A program made the translations under genes and the position numbers. From positions 1-6,124 of the forward strand of contig JBBRMF010000302.1 in NCBI GenBank assembly GCA_038230975.1: 6,124 nt of DNA, read 5' to 3'. Positions 5,908-6,124 of the stretch are shown piece by piece. Each line of letters opens with the position of its first letter. Positions within the stretch are counted from its first letter, which is position 1. The notes beneath the pieces were generated by a model. The model had not been told where the DNA came from and ran no database searches. It saw only the letters and a program-made list of their open reading frames with translations. The DNA is from JANXVV01 sp038230975. GTDB taxonomy: Bacteria; Planctomycetota; Phycisphaerae; Tepidisphaerales; Tepidisphaeraceae.

Positions 5908-6124
5908 ATTCATTCGAGTTTACAAGTGTTAGCAAGATCGTCTTCGGCCGCAGTAAGATCACCGAACTCGGATCGCTCGCGGGCTCGCTGGGCGGCGAAG
6001 TGCTGATGATCCACAACGGTGATGATCCCGGCAACGGAGGCCCGGTCGACCGCGCGGTTGAATCACTTGCCGCAGCCGGGATATGCGTCCACCTCCATCG
6101 CCAACGGGGTGAACCGACGATCGC
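5904..6124 (+). CDS. Iron-containing alcohol dehydrogenase, N-terminal 73 residues (3' end cut off)
   Basis: The ATG at 5904 overlaps the ABM stop in an ATGA arrangement, and the frame is open to the right edge. The translation begins MNSFEFTSVSKIVFGRSKIT and continues with GEVLMIHNGDD at about 31-41, DRAVESLAAAGICVHLH, and RGEPTI at the edge. That order (short strand F-x-S-V-x-K-I-V-F-G, a helix, the strand with the dinucleotide-binding turn, a helix, then the x-x-P-T motif) is the start of the iron-dependent (group III) alcohol dehydrogenase fold, normally about 380-400 residues. The metal-binding Asp/His residues lie beyond the window and cannot be checked. Such enzymes are NAD(P)H-dependent and act on alcohols/aldehydes, lactaldehyde or maleylacetate. 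Translation probably depends on coupling to the ABM gene since only a weak upstream site (GGGGACCAGG) is present. Confidence 0.85.
   Translation, partial: MNSFEFTSVSKIVFGRSKITELGSLAGSLGGEVLMIHNGDDPGNGGPVDRAVESLAAAGICVHLHRQRGEPTI

Noticed and set aside
5593..5913. 106-codon minus-strand reading frame opposite the ABM gene
   Set aside because: Antisense shadow; the plus strand encodes a recognisable ABM domain with a ribosome site.

Overview
This 6.1 kb window most likely comes from a bacterium of the Planctomycetota, probably a Phycisphaerae-like lineage. Four things point that way: a large secreted PA14/fibronectin-III protein whose C-terminus carries the planctomycete-style module ending in a degenerate dockerin; a secreted prolyl-oligopeptidase-like hydrolase with a long extra C-terminal region; a tiny CxxC...CxxC zinc-ribbon protein with the wording typical of that phylum; and moderately GC-rich DNA with loosely packed genes. 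The assignment rests on recognised protein style, not on a marker gene.

Layout. Positions 2-2638 (+) hold the C-terminal 878 codons of a cell-surface or secreted modular protein; its N-terminus is outside the window. Positions 2639-3027 hold two hairpins and what looks like the decayed remainder of a leftward gene whose N-terminal zinc ribbon (3028-3183, -) is still intact. A 219-bp region (3184-3402) separates it from the rightward gene 3403-5430, a 675-residue exported serine hydrolase with a visible Ser-Asp-His triad. Its stop is followed by a 121-bp imperfect palindrome (5440-5560) containing two inverted copies of a small REP-like hairpin. Then comes a tightly coupled pair: a 102-residue antibiotic-biosynthesis-monooxygenase (ABM/LsrG-like) protein (5599-5907) that overlaps by ATGA with the start of an iron-containing alcohol dehydrogenase (5904 to the right edge).

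Functionally the window looks like three unrelated transcription units: surface modular protein, exported hydrolase, and an ABM-dehydrogenase operon probably acting on a small carbonyl or quinol compound. I see no defence system, mobile element with transposase, CRISPR array, tRNA or rRNA. The least ordinary elements are the nested palindrome at 5440-5560 and the split zinc-ribbon gene at 2696-3183.
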